Under the pieces are notes generated by a model that was given only the letters and a program-made list of their open reading frames with translations, was not told where the DNA came from and did not search any database. The position numbers were made by a program, and so were the translations under genes. This document shows positions 48,081 through 61,027 of a stretch of 64,000 nt of DNA, in pieces. The stretch covers positions 789,870,775 through 789,934,774 of the forward strand of contig NC_135232.1 of the NCBI RefSeq assembly GCF_051348905.1. Reading direction: 5' to 3'. This DNA comes from Ranitomeya variabilis (taxonomy: Eukaryota > Chordata > Amphibia > Anura > Dendrobatidae). How positions within the stretch are numbered: position 1 is the stretch's first letter; the number at the start of each line of letters is the position of its first letter.

Positions 48081-48166
48081 GGCTCTGTGGCGCAATGGAT
48101 AGCGCATTGGACTTCTAGGGAACTGATGTGATTCAAAGGTTGTGGGTTCGAGTCCCACTAGAGTCA
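48081..48166 (+). tRNA. tRNA-Arg-TCT: tRNA-Arg (UCU), A73/U66 allele, unit 33
   Basis: Intact. Anticodon 48114-48116, intron 48118-48130, TTTT 48169-48172. Confidence 0.93.
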
Positions 48167-49492
48167 TATTTTAAAGTTTGTGTGACATTCATACTTTGTC
48201 TCAGTTGTTGGAAATATGAAAAAGGAAAAAAAATGTATCAGATCTGCGCTTCATATTAACATTTAGAGAAAATTAGAAGCCGTATTTAGGTTTGAACTTG
48301 TCAAAGAACGTAGAAGGAGCAGAAACAAAAGGCTCATTGACACAAACAATAGCATATAGGGCACAATAAATTATTGCATATTGTTTGTCTAGTGATTGGT
48401 GTTCAGTTTCCTGTTTTCAGTAGTCCCAAGTTGTTTTTTTAATTTGAACCTTTTTAAAAGTCATTTTTGTATGTGTTTACAAGATATGCAAAACGTGGAC
48501 ATTCTTTGGCTAAAAAGTGTCGAAATAAGTTTAAAGATGAGAACAGAGTGATATCAGCTGCCTTGTCCTCATAAACACTTTCTGCTTCGCTAACGAGATC
48601 ACTGAAATCATGTAAGCAGGTAATTTTTGGAGAGCCGAAATTCAGTGGAAATGAGTTTTTTGTTATTAAGTTAATTTTTATGGTAAGAAATTAGTTTATA
48701 ATTTTGGACAAATCATCTGATCTCTTTTCATAATAATCTAGCGTTAACACAAATTACCACTATAAAATCTGAAGCAGTAAACTTTGTGAAAGCCAAATTT
48801 TGTATCAGTCTGAAATCTTTTGGCCATTAATGTACAGTCCTAGATATTTTTAGAAAAACTGTAAAAGGAAAAAATGAGGAAAGGAAAAACTTCTAAAGAA
48901 AAGCATAGCTGACTTCTAAAATCAGGATATCTAGCAGGAGCACTCCAGAAAATTTCCCTGCATTTATTTGGACTAAAACAAATGTTCTCTGATAGTCTTA
49001 TCATATGGCTAAAATTATTTCCTTTGTTTTGACTAATATCCTTCCCAAACCAGTGTCCCATTAGCGTACAACGAAACTGATGTTCCAAGCCATTTTTCTA
49101 GGCTTAAGTTCCTAAGGGTCAGAGGCTACTGCATTGAAGCTGTAGAAAGTAAAAAAGATCAAAGCTTGAGAGTCAGAAACCAGCAAAATCAACCCCTTTT
49201 GTGGTCTTGCATACATTACTGTGCCACATTTTACCAACAGGGAACTCTGTTAGTAATTTATAATGAACTCCTGGCATGTAAGACTAAAAAAGTACATGTA
49301 ATGAGTTTTAGTATGAAATAGATCTTTCCCTTTTACATTATATGTATTTTCTTTCTGATCAGTTTTACCTTTACAAATAAGAAAACAAAAGCAAAGTTCC
49401 ATAGAGAAAAGAAATCTTTCTGTTATCCAGTCATCAGGAAAATGTTGAGTATCTAGATTTGACAAAACACCTACTTCAAGTAAGAGACTTGT

Positions 49493-49578
49493 GGCTCTGT
49501 GGCGCAATGGATAGCGCATTGGACTTCTAGGGAACTGATGTGATTCAAAGGTTGTGGGTTCGAGTCCCACCAGAGTCG
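49493..49578 (+). tRNA. tRNA-Arg-TCT: tRNA-Arg (UCU), G73 allele, unit 34
   Basis: Intact. Anticodon 49526-49528, intron 49530-49542, TTTT 49581-49584. Confidence 0.96.
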
Positions 49579-50904
49579 TATTTTAAAGTTTGTGTGACAT
49601 TCATACTTTGTCTCAGTTGTTGGAAATATGAAAAAGGAAAAAAAATGTATCAGATCTGCGCTCCATATTAACATTTAGAGAAAATTAGAAGCCGTATTTA
49701 GGTTTGAACTTGTCAAAGAACGTAGAAGGAGCAGATACTAAAGGCTCATTGACACAAACAATAGCATATAGGGCACAATAAATTATTGCATATTGTTTGT
49801 CTAGTGATTGGTGTTCTGTTTCCTGTTTTCAGTAGTCCCAAGTTCTTTTTTTAATTTGAACCTTTTTAAAAGTCATTTTTGTATGTGTTTACAAGATATG
49901 CAAAACGTGGACATTCTTTGGCTAAAAAGTGTCGAAATAAGTTTAAAGATGAGAACAGAGTGATATCAGCTGCCTTGTCCTCATAAACACTTTCTGCTTC
50001 GCTAACGAGATCACTGAAATCATGTAAGCAGGTAATTTTTGGAGAGCCGAAATTCAGTGGAAATGAGTTTTTTGTTATTAAGTTAATTTTTATGGTAAGA
50101 AATTAGTTTATAATTTTGGACAAATCATCTGATCTCTTTTCATAATAATCTAGCGTTAACACAAATTACCACTATAAAATCTGAAGCAGTAAACTTTGTG
50201 AAAGCCAAATTTTGTATCAGTCTGAAATCTTTTGGCCATTAATGTACAGTCCTAGATATTTTTAGAAAAACTGTAAAAGGAAAAAATGAGGAAAGGAAAA
50301 ACTTCTAAAGAAAAGCATAGCTGACTTCTAAAATCAGGATATCTAGCAGGAGCACTCCAGAAAATTTCCCTGCATTTATTTGGACTAAAACAAATGTTCT
50401 CTGATAGTCTTATCATATGGCTAAAATTATTTCCTTTGTTTTGACTAATATCCTTCCCAAACCAGTGTCCCATTAGCGTACAACGAAACTGATGTTCCAA
50501 GCCATTTTTCTAGGCTTAAGTTCCTAAGGGTCAGTGGCTACTGCATTGAAGCTGTAGAAAGTAAAAAAGATCAAAGCTTGAGAGTCAGAAACCAGCAAAA
50601 TCAACCCCTTTTGTGGTCTTGCATACATTACTGTGCCACATTTTACCAACAGGGAACTCTGTTAGTAATTTATAATGAACTCCTGGCATGTAAGACTAAA
50701 AAAGTGCATGTAATGAGTTTTAGTATGAAATAGATCTTTCCCTTTTACATTATATGCATTTTCTTTCTGATCAGTTTTACCTTTACAAATAAGAAAACAA
50801 AAGCAAAGTTCCATAGAGAAAAGAAATCTTTCTGTTATCCAGTCATCAGGAACATGTTGAGTATCTAGATTTGACAAAACACCTACTTCAAGTAAGAGAC
50901 TTGT

Positions 50905-50990
50905 GGCTCTGTGGCGCAATGGATAGCGCATTGGACTTCTAGGGAACTGATGTGATTCAAAGGTTGTGGGTTCGAGTCCCACTAGAGTCA
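50905..50990 (+). tRNA. tRNA-Arg-TCT: tRNA-Arg (UCU), A73/U66 allele, unit 35
   Basis: Intact A73 gene, but the spacer downstream has GCAGATACTAAAG and GTTCTGTTTC from the G73 haplotype, then returns to AAGTTG of the A73 haplotype. Anticodon 50938-50940, intron 50942-50954, TTTT 50993-50996. Confidence 0.93.
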
Positions 50991-52316
50991 TATTTTAAAG
51001 TTTGTGTGACATTCATACTTTGTCTCAGTTGTTGGAAATATGAAAAAGGAAAAAAAATGTATCAGATCTGCGCTTCATATTAACATTTAGAGAAAATTAG
51101 AAGCCGTATTTAGGTTTGAACTTGTCAAAGAACGTAGAAGGAGCAGATACTAAAGGCTCATTGACACAAACAATAGCATATAGGGCACAATAAATTATTG
51201 CATATTGTTTGTCTAGTGATTGGTGTTCTGTTTCCTGTTTTCAGTAGTCCCAAGTTGTTTTTTTAATTTGAACCTTTTTAAAAGTCATTTTTGTATGTGT
51301 TTACAAGATATGCAAAACGTGGACATTCTTTGGCTAAAAAGTGTCGAAATAAGTTTAAAGATGAGAACAGAGTGATATCAGCTGCCTTGTCCTCATAAAC
51401 ACTTTCTGCTTCGCTAACGAGATCACTGAAATCATGTAAGCAGGTAATTTTTGGAGAGCCGAAATTCAGTGGAAATGAGTTTTTTGTTATTAAGTTAATT
51501 TTTATGGTAAGAAATTAGTTTATAATTTTGGACAAATCATCTGATCTCTTTTCATAATAATCTAGCGTTAACACAAATTACCACTATAAAATCTGAAGCA
51601 GTAAACTTTGTGAAAGCCAAATTTTGTATCAGTCTGAAATCTTTTGGCCATTAATGTACAGTCCTAGATATTTTTAGAAAAACTGTAAAAGGAAAAAATG
51701 AGGAAAGGAAAAACTTCTAAAGAAAAGCATAGCTGACTTCTAAAATCAGGATATCTAGCAGGAGCACTCCAGAAAATTTCCCTGCATTTATTTGGACTAA
51801 AACAAATGTTCTCTGATAGTCTTATCATATGGCTAAAATTATTTCCTTTGTTTTGACTAATATCCTTCCCAAACCAGTGTCCCATTAGCGTACAACGAAA
51901 CTGATGTTCCAAGCCATTTTTCTAGGCTTAAGTTCCTAAGGGTCAGAGGCTACTGCATTGAAGCTGTAGAAAGTAAAAAAGATCAAAGCTTGAGAGTCAG
52001 AAACCAGCAAAATCAACCCCTTTTGTGGTCTTGCATACATTACTGTGCCACATTTTACCAACAGGGAACTCTGTTAGTAATTTATAATGAACTCCTGGCA
52101 TGTAAGACTAAAAAAGTACATGTAATGAGTTTTAGTATGAAATAGATCTTTCCCTTTTACATTATATGTATTTTCTTTCTGATCAGTTTTACCTTTACAA
52201 ATAAGAAAACAAAAGCAAAGTTCCATAGAGAAAAGAAATCTTTCTGTTATCCAGTCATCAGGAAAATGTTGAGTATCTAGATTTGACAAAACACCTACTT
52301 CAAGTAAGAGACTTGT

Positions 52317-52402
52317 GGCTCTGTGGCGCAATGGATAGCGCATTGGACTTCTAGGGAACTGATGTGATTCAAAGGTTGTGGGTTCGAGTCCCACCAGAGT
52401 CG
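52317..52402 (+). tRNA. tRNA-Arg-TCT: tRNA-Arg (UCU), G73 allele, unit 36
   Basis: Last G73 tRNA of the window. Anticodon 52350-52352, intron 52354-52366, TTTT 52405-52408. A private TTTATGTTTG occurs in the spacer near 52522. Confidence 0.96.
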
Positions 52403-53728
52403 TATTTTAAAGTTTGTGTGACATTCATACTTTGTCTCAGTTGTTGGAAATATGAAAAAGGAAAAAAAATGTATCAGATCTGCGCTCCATATTAACATTT
52501 AGAGAAAATTAGAAGCCGTATTTATGTTTGAACTTGTCAAAGAACGTAGAAGGAGCAGATACTAAAGGCTCATTGACACAAACAATAGCATATAGGGCAC
52601 AATAAATTATTGCATATTGTTTGTCTAGTGATTGGTGTTCTGTTTCCTGTTTTCAGTAGTCCCAAGTTCTTTTTTTAATTTGAACCTTTTTAAAAGTCAT
52701 TTTTGTATGTGTTTACAAGATATGCAAAACGTGGACATTCTTTGGCTAAAAAGTGTCGAAATAAGTTTAAAGATGAGAACAGAGTGATATCAGCTGCCTT
52801 GTCCTCATAAACACTTTCTGCTTCGCTAACGAGATCACTGAAATCATGTAAGCAGGTAATTTTTGGAGAGCCGAAATTCAGTGGAAATGAGTTTTTTGTT
52901 ATTAAGTTAATTTTTATGGTAAGAAATTAGTTTATAATTTTGGACAAATCATCTGATCTCTTTTCATAATAATCTAGCGTTAACACAAATTACCACTATA
53001 AAATCTGAAGCAGTAAACTTTGTGAAAGCCAAATTTTGTATCAGTCTGAAATCTTTTGGCCATTAATGTACAGTCCTAGATATTTTTAGAAAAACTGTAA
53101 AAGGAAAAAATGAGGAAAGGAAAAACTTCTAAAGAAAAGCATAGCTGACTTCTAAAATCAGGATATCTAGCAGGAGCACTCCAGAAAATTTCCCTGCATT
53201 TATTTGGACTAAAACAAATGTTCTCTGATAGTCTTATCATATGGCTAAAATTATTTCCTTTGTTTTGACTAATATCCTTCCCAAACCAGTGTCCCATTAG
53301 CGTACAACGAAACTGATGTTCCAAGCCATTTTTCTAGGCTTAAGTTCCTAAGGGTCAGTGGCTACTGCATTGAAGCTGTAGAAAGTAAAAAAGATCAAAG
53401 CTTGAGAGTCAGAAACCAGCAAAATCAACCCCTTTTGTGGTCTTGCATACATTACTGTGCCACATTTTACCAACAGGGAACTCTGTTAGTAATTTATAAT
53501 GAACTCCTGGCATGTAAGACTAAAAAAGTGCATGTAATGAGTTTTAGTATGAAATAGATCTTTCCCTTTTACATTATATGCATTTTCTTTCTGATCAGTT
53601 TTACCTTTACAAATAAGAAAACAAAAGCAAAGTTCCATAGAGAAAAGAAATCTTTCTGTTATCCAGTCATCAGGAACATGTTGAGTATCTAGATTTGACA
53701 AAACACCTACTTCAAGTAAGAGACTTGT

Positions 53729-53814
53729 GGCTCTGTGGCGCAATGGATAGCGCATTGGACTTCTAGGGAACTGATGTGATTCAAAGGTTGTGGGTTCGAG
53801 TCCCACTAGAGTCA
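53729..53814 (+). tRNA. tRNA-Arg-TCT: tRNA-Arg (UCU), A73/U66 allele, unit 37
   Basis: Intact. Anticodon 53762-53764, intron 53766-53778. The terminator is lengthened to five T (53817-53821) by an A-to-T change. The mixed spacer haplotype is the same as in units 35 and 39. Confidence 0.93.
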
Positions 53815-55140
53815 TATTTTTAAGTTTGTGTGACATTCATACTTTGTCTCAGTTGTTGGAAATATGAAAAAGGAAAAAAAATGTATCAGATCTGCGCTTC
53901 ATATTAACATTTAGAGAAAATTAGAAGCCGTATTTAGGTTTGAACTTGTCAAAGAACGTAGAAGGAGCAGATACTAAAGGCTCATTGACACAAACAATAG
54001 CATATAGGGCACAATAAATTATTGCATATTGTTTGTCTAGTGATTGGTGTTCTGTTTCCTGTTTTCAGTAGTCCCAAGTTGTTTTTTTAATTTGAACCTT
54101 TTTAAAAGTCATTTTTGTATGTGTTTACAAGATATGCAAAACGTGGACATTCTTTGGCTAAAAAGTGTCGAAATAAGTTTAAAGATGAGAACAGAGTGAT
54201 ATCAGCTGCCTTGTCCTCATAAACACTTTCTGCTTCGCTAACGAGATCACTGAAATCATGTAAGCAGGTAATTTTTGGAGAGCCGAAATTCAGTGGAAAT
54301 GAGTTTTTTGTTATTAAGTTAATTTTTATGGTAAGAAATTAGTTTATAATTTTGGACAAATCATCTGATCTCTTTTCATAATAATCTAGCGTTAACACAA
54401 ATTACCACTATAAAATCTGAAGCAGTAAACTTTGTGAAAGCCAAATTTTGTATCAGTCTGAAATCTTTTGGCCATTAATGTACAGTCCTAGATATTTTTA
54501 GAAAAACTGTAAAAGGAAACAATGAGGAAAGGAAAAACTTCTAAAGAAAAGCATTGCTGACTTCTAAAATCAGGATATCTAGCAGGAGCACTCCAGAAAA
54601 TTTCCCTGCATTTATTTGGACTAAAACAAATGTTCTCTGATAGTCTTATCATATGGCTAAAATTATTTCCTTTGTTTTGACTAATATCCTTCCCAAACCA
54701 GTGTCCCATTAGCGTACAATGAAACTGATGTTCCAAGCCATTTTTCTAGGCTTAAGTTCCTAAGGGTCAGTGGCTACTGCATTGAAGCTGTAGAAAGTAA
54801 AAAAGATCAAAGCTTGAGAGTCAGAAACCAGCAAAATCAACCCCTTTTGTGGTCTTGCATACATTACTGTGCCACATTTTACCAACAGGGAACTCTGTTA
54901 GTAATTTATAATGAACTCCTGGCATGTAAGACTAAAAAAGTGCATGTAATGAGTTTTAGTATGAAATAGATCTTTCCCTTTTACATTATATGCATTTTCT
55001 TTCTGATCAGTTTTACCTTTACAAATAAGAAAACAAAAGCAAAGTTCCATAGAGAAAAGAAATCTTTCTGTTATCCAGTCATCAGGAACATGTTGAGTAT
55101 CTAGATTTGACAAAACACCTACTTCAAGTAAGAGACTTGT

Positions 55141-55226
55141 GGCTCTGTGGCGCAATGGATAGCGCATTGGACTTCTAGGGAACTGATGTGATTCAAAGGT
55201 TGTGGGTTCGAGTCCCACTAGAGTCA
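55141..55226 (+). tRNA. tRNA-Arg-TCT: tRNA-Arg (UCU), A73/U66 allele, unit 38
   Basis: Intact. From here on the G73 allele is absent. Anticodon 55174-55176, intron 55178-55190, TTTT 55229-55232. Confidence 0.93.
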
Positions 55227-56552
55227 TATTTTAAAGTTTGTGTGACATTCATACTTTGTCTCAGTTGTTGGAAATATGAAAAAGGAAAAAAAATGTATCA
55301 GATCTGCGCTTCATATTAACATTTAGAGAAAATTAGAAGCCGTATTTAGGTTTGAACTTGTCAAAGAACGTAGAAGGAGCAGATACTAAAGGCTCATTGA
55401 CACAAACAATAGCATATAGGGCACAATAAATTATTGCATATTGTTTGTCTAGTGATTGGTGTTCAGTTTCCTGTTTTCAGTAGTCCCAAGTTCTTTTTTT
55501 AATTTGATCCTTTTTAAAAGTCATTTTTGTATGTGTTTACAAGATATGCAAAACGTGGACATTCTTTGGCTAAAAAGTGTCGAAATAAGTTTAAAGATGA
55601 GAACAGAGTAATATCAGCTGCCTTGTCCTCATAAACACTTTCTGCTTCGCTAACGAGATCACTGAAATCATGTAAGCAAGTAATTTTTGGAGAGCCGAAA
55701 TTCAGTGGAAATGAGTTTTTTGTTATTAAGTTAATTTTTATGGTAAGAAATTAGTTTATAATTTTGGACAAATCATCTGATCTCTTTTCATAATAATCTA
55801 GCGTTAACACAAATTACCACTATAAAATCTGAAGCAGTAAACTTTGTGAAAGCCAAATTTTGTATCAGTCTGAAATCTTTTGGCCATTAATGTACAGTCC
55901 TAGATATTTTTAGAAAAACTGTAAAAGGAAAAAATGAGGAAAGGAAAAACTTCTAAAGAAAAGCATAGCTGACTTCTAAAATCAGGATATCTAGCAGGAG
56001 CACTCCAGAAAATTTCCCTGCATTCATTTGGACTAAAACAAATGTTCTCTGATAGTCTTATCATATGGCTAAAATTATTTCCTTTGTTTTGACTAATATC
56101 CTTCCCAAACCAGTGTCCCATTAGCGTACAACGAAACTGATGTTCCAAGCCATTTTTCTAGGCTTAAGTTCCTAAGGGTCAGTGGCTACTGCATTGAAGC
56201 TGTAGAAAGTAAAAAAGATCAAAGCTTGAGAGTCAGAAACCAGCAAAATCAACCCCTTTTGTGGTCTTGCATACATTACTGTGCCACATTTTACCAACAG
56301 GGAACTCTGTTAGTAATTTATAATGAACTCCTGGCATGTAAGACTAAAAAAGTGCATGTAATGAGTTTTAGTATGAAATAGATCTTTCCCTTTTACATTA
56401 TATGCATTTTCTTTCTGATCAGTTTTACCTTTACAAATAAGAAAACAAAAGCAAAGTTCCATAGAGAAAAGAAATCTTTCTGTTATCCAGTCATCAGGAA
56501 CATGTTGAGTATCTAGATTTGACAAAACACCTACTTCAAGTAAGAGACTTGT

Positions 56553-56638
56553 GGCTCTGTGGCGCAATGGATAGCGCATTGGACTTCTAGGGAACTGATG
56601 TGATTCAAAGGTTGTGGGTTCGAGTCCCACTAGAGTCA
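56553..56638 (+). tRNA. tRNA-Arg-TCT: tRNA-Arg (UCU), A73/U66 allele, unit 39
   Basis: Intact. Anticodon 56586-56588, intron 56590-56602, TTTT 56641-56644. Confidence 0.93.
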
Positions 56639-57964
56639 TATTTTAAAGTTTGTGTGACATTCATACTTTGTCTCAGTTGTTGGAAATATGAAAAAGGAAA
56701 AAAAATGTATCAGATCTGCGCTTCATATTAACATTTAGAGAAAATTAGAAGCCGTATTTAGGTTTGAACTTGTCAAAGAACGTAGAAGGAGCAGATACTA
56801 AAGGCTCATTGACACAAACAATAGCATATAGGGCACAATAAATTATTGCATATTGTTTGTCTAGTGATTGGTGTTCTGTTTCCTGTTTTCAGTAGTCCCA
56901 AGTTGTTTTTTTAATTTGAACCTTTTTAAAAGTCATTTTTGTATGTGTTTACAAGATATGCAAAACGTGGACATTCTTTGGCTAAAAAGTGTCGAAATAA
57001 GTTTAAAGATGAGAACAGAGTGATATCAGCTGCCTTGTCCTCATAAACACTTTCTGCTTCGCTAACGAGATCACTGAAATCATGTAAGCAGGTAATTTTT
57101 GGAGAGCCGAAATTCAGTGGAAATGAGTTTTTTGTTATTAAGTTAATTTTTATGGTAAGAAATTAGTTTATAATTTTGGACAAATCATCTGATCTCTTTT
57201 CATAATAATCTAGCGTTAACACAAATTACCACTATAAAATCTGAAGCAGTAAACTTTGTGAAAGCCAAATTTTGTATCAGTCTGAAATCTTTTGGCCATT
57301 AATGTACAGTCCTAGATATTTTTAGAAAAACTGTAAAAGGAAACAATGAGGAAAGGAAAAACTTCTAAAGAAAAGCATTGCTGACTTCTAAAATCAGGAT
57401 ATCTAGCAGGAGCACTCCAGAAAATTTCCCTGCATTTATTTGGACTAAAACAAATGTTCTCTGATAGTCTTATCATATGGCTAAAATTATTTCCTTTGTT
57501 TTGACTAATATCCTTCCCAAACCAGTGTCCCATTAGCGTACAATGAAACTGATGTTCCAAGCCATTTTTCTAGGCTTAAGTTCCTAAGGGTCAGTGGCTA
57601 CTGCATTGAAGCTGTAGAAAGTAAAAAAGATCAAAGCTTGAGAGTCAGAAACCAGCAAAATCAACCCCTTTTGTGGTCTTGCATACATTACTGTGCCACA
57701 TTTTACCAACAGGGAACTCTGTTAGTAATTTATAATGAACTCCTGGCATGTAAGACTAAAAAAGTGCATGTAATGAGTTTTAGTATGAAATAGATCTTTC
57801 CCTTTTACATTATATGCATTTTCTTTCTGATCAGTTTTACCTTTACAAATAAGAAAACAAAAGCAAAGTTCCATAGAGAAAAGAAATCTTTCTGTTATCC
57901 AGTCATCAGGAACATGTTGAGTATCTAGATTTGACAAAACACCTACTTCAAGTAAGAGACTTGT

Positions 57965-58050
57965 GGCTCTGTGGCGCAATGGATAGCGCATTGGACTTCT
58001 AGGGAACTGATGTGATTCAAAGGTTGTGGGTTCGAGTCCCACTAGAGTCA
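57965..58050 (+). tRNA. tRNA-Arg-TCT: tRNA-Arg (UCU), A73/U66 allele, unit 40
   Basis: Intact. Anticodon 57998-58000, intron 58002-58014, TTTT 58053-58056. The unit repeats the rare tags of unit 38. Confidence 0.93.
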
Positions 58051-59376
58051 TATTTTAAAGTTTGTGTGACATTCATACTTTGTCTCAGTTGTTGGAAATA
58101 TGAAAAAGGAAAAAAAATGTATCAGATCTGCGCTTCATATTAACATTTAGAGAAAATTAGAAGCCGTATTTAGGTTTGAACTTGTCAAAGAACGTAGAAG
58201 GAGCAGATACTAAAGGCTCATTGACACAAACAATAGCATATAGGGCACAATAAATTATTGCATATTGTTTGTCTAGTGATTGGTGTTCAGTTTCCTGTTT
58301 TCAGTAGTCCCAAGTTCTTTTTTTAATTTGATCCTTTTTAAAAGTCATTTTTGTATGTGTTTACAAGATATGCAAAACGTGGACATTCTTTGGCTAAAAA
58401 GTGTCGAAATAAGTTTAAAGATGAGAACAGAGTAATATCAGCTGCCTTGTCCTCATAAACACTTTCTGCTTCGCTAACGAGATCACTGAAATCATGTAAG
58501 CAAGTAATTTTTGGAGAGCCGAAATTCAGTGGAAATGAGTTTTTTGTTATTAAGTTAATTTTTATGGTAAGAAATTAGTTTATAATTTTGGACAAATCAT
58601 CTGATCTCTTTTCATAATAATCTAGCGTTAACACAAATTACCACTATAAAATCTGAAGCAGTAAACTTTGTGAAAGCCAAATTTTGTATCAGTCTGAAAT
58701 CTTTTGGCCATTAATGTACAGTCCTAGATATTTTTAGAAAAACTGTAAAAGGAAAAAATGAGGAAAGGAAAAACTTCTAAAGAAAAGCATAGCTGACTTC
58801 TAAAATCAGGATATCTAGCAGGAGCACTCCAGAAAATTTCCCTGCATTCATTTGGACTAAAACAAATGTTCTCTGATAGTCTTATCATATGGCTAAAATT
58901 ATTTCCTTTGTTTTGACTAATATCCTTCCCAAACCAGTGTCCCATTAGCGTACAACGAAACTGATGTTCCAAGCCATTTTTCTAGGCTTAAGTTCCTAAG
59001 GGTCAGTGGCTACTGCATTGAAGCTGTAGAAAGTAAAAAAGATCAAAGCTTGAGAGTCAGAAACCAGCAAAATCAACCCCTTTTGTGGTCTTGCATACAT
59101 TACTGTGCCACATTTTACCAACAGGGAACTCTGTTAGTAATTTATAATGAACTCCTGGCATGTAAGACTAAAAAAGTGCATGTAATGAGTTTTAGTATGA
59201 AATAGATCTTTCCCTTTTACATTATATGCATTTTCTTTCTGATCAGTTTTACCTTTACAAATAAGAAAACAAAAGCAAAGTTCCATAGAGAAAAGAAATC
59301 TTTCTGTTATCCAGTCATCAGGAACATGTTGAGTATCTAGATTTGACAAAACACCTACTTCAAGTAAGAGACTTGT

Positions 59377-59462
59377 GGCTCTGTGGCGCAATGGATAGCG
59401 CATTGGACTTCTAGGGAACTGATGTGATTCAAAGGTTGTGGGTTCGAGTCCCACTAGAGTCA
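59377..59462 (+). tRNA. tRNA-Arg-TCT: tRNA-Arg (UCU), A73/U66 allele, unit 41
   Basis: Intact. Anticodon 59410-59412, intron 59414-59426, TTTT 59465-59468. Confidence 0.93.
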
Positions 59463-60788
59463 TATTTTAAAGTTTGTGTGACATTCATACTTTGTCTCAG
59501 TTGTTGGAAATATGAAAAAGGAAAAAAAATGTATCAGATCTGCGCTTCATATTAACATTTAGAGAAAATTAGAAGCCGTATTTAGGTTTGAACTTGTCAA
59601 AGAACGTAGAAGGAGCAGATACTAAAGGCTCATTGACACAAACAATAGCATATAGGGCACAATAAATTATTGCATATTGTTTGTCTAGTGATTGGTGTTC
59701 TGTTTCCTGTTTTCAGTAGTCCCAAGTTCTTTTTTTAATTTGAACCTTTTTAAAAGTCATTTTTGTATGTGTTTACAAGATATGCAAAACGTGGACATTC
59801 TTTGGCTAAAAAGTGTCGAAATAAGTTTAAAGATGAGAACAGAGTAATATCAGCTGCCTTGTCCTCATAAACACTTTCTGCTTCGCTAACGAGATCACTG
59901 AAATCATGTAAGCAAGTAATTTTTGGAGAGCCGAAATTCAGTGGAAATGAGTTTTTTGTTATTAAGTTAATTTTTATGGTAAGAAATTAGTTTATAATTT
60001 TGGACAAATCATCTGATCTCTTTTCATAATAATCTAGCGTTAACACAAATTACCACTATAAAATCTGAAGCAGTAAACTTTGTGAAAGCCAAATTTTGTA
60101 TCAGTCTGAAATCTTTTGGCCATTAATGTACAGTCCTAGATATTTTTAGAAAAACTGTAAAAGGAAAAAATGAGGAAAGGAAAAACTTCTAAAGAAAAGC
60201 ATAGCTGACTTCTAAAATCAGGATATCTAGCAGGAGCACTCCAGAAAATTTCCCTGCATTCATTTGGACTAAAACAAATGTTCTCTGATAGTCTTATCAT
60301 ATGGCTAAAATTATTTCCTTTGTTTTGACTAATATCCTTCCCAAACCAGTGTCCCATTAGCGTACAACGAAACTGATGTTCCAAGCCATTTTTCTAGGCT
60401 TAAGTTCCTAAGGGTCAGTGGCTACTGCATTGAAGCTGTAGAAAGTAAAAAAGATCAAAGCTTGAGAGTCAGAAACCAGCAAAATCAACCCCTTTTGTGG
60501 TCTTGCATACATTACTGTGCCACATTTTACCAACAGGGAACTCTGTTAGTAATTTATAATGAACTCCTGGCATGTAAGACTAAAAAAGTGCATGTAATGA
60601 GTTTTAGTATGAAATAGATCTTTCCCTTTTACATTATATGCATTTTCTTTCTGATCAGTTTTACCTTTACAAATAAGAAAACAAAAGCAAAGTTCCATAG
60701 AGAAAAGAAATCTTTCTGTTATCCAGTCATCAGGAACATGTTGAGTATCTAGATTTGACAAAACACCTACTTCAAGTAAGAGACTTGT

Positions 60789-60874
60789 GGCTCTGTGGCG
60801 CAATGGATAGCGCATTGGACTTCTAGGGAACTGATGTGATTCAAAGGTTGTGGGTTCGAGTCCCACCAGAGTCA
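60789..60874 (+). tRNA. tRNA-Arg-TCT: tRNA-Arg (UCU), recombinant C66/A73 allele, unit 42
   Basis: The 3' end reads CACCAGAGTCA: C66 restores the G7:C66 pair as in the G73 allele, while the discriminator is A. This is a third 3'-end combination, found only here and in the truncated copy of unit 43. Anticodon 60822-60824, intron 60826-60838, TTTT 60877-60880. Confidence 0.93.
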
Positions 60875-61027
60875 TATTTTAAAGTTTGTGTGACATTCAT
60901 ACTTTGTCTCAGTTGTTGGAAATATGAAAAAGGAAAAAAAATGTATCAGATCTGCGCTTCATATTAACATTTAGAGAAAATTAGAAGCCGTATTTAGGTT
61001 TGAACTTGTCAAAGAACGTAGAAGGAG

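Larger units (their letters stand above)
18062..54351 (+). repeat. Array block B: units 13-37, alternating two-allele dimers (~2,824 bp)
   Basis: Unit starts: 18062, 19472, 20884, 22296, 24671, 26083, 27495, 28907, 30319, 31731, 33143, 34555, 35965, 37377, 38812, 40222, 41634, 43046, 44470, 45880, 47292, 48704, 50116, 51528, 52940. A73-type units (13, 14, 16, 18, 20, 22, 24, 27, 29, 31, 33) have GCAGAAACAAAAG, GTTCAGTTTC and AAGTTG before the T-run. G73-type units (15, 17, 19, 21, 23, 25, 28, 32, 34, 36) have GTACATG, ATGTATTTTC, GCGCTCC and GCAGATACTAAAG. The two types alternate with few breaks. Units 26 and 30 are a third spacer type with G73 tRNAs. Units 35 and 37 are A73 tRNA units with partly G73-type downstream spacer. 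Units 13, 24, 27 and 31 share a 2-bp deletion (TTGACAAAC instead of TTGACACAAAC). Confidence 0.92.
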
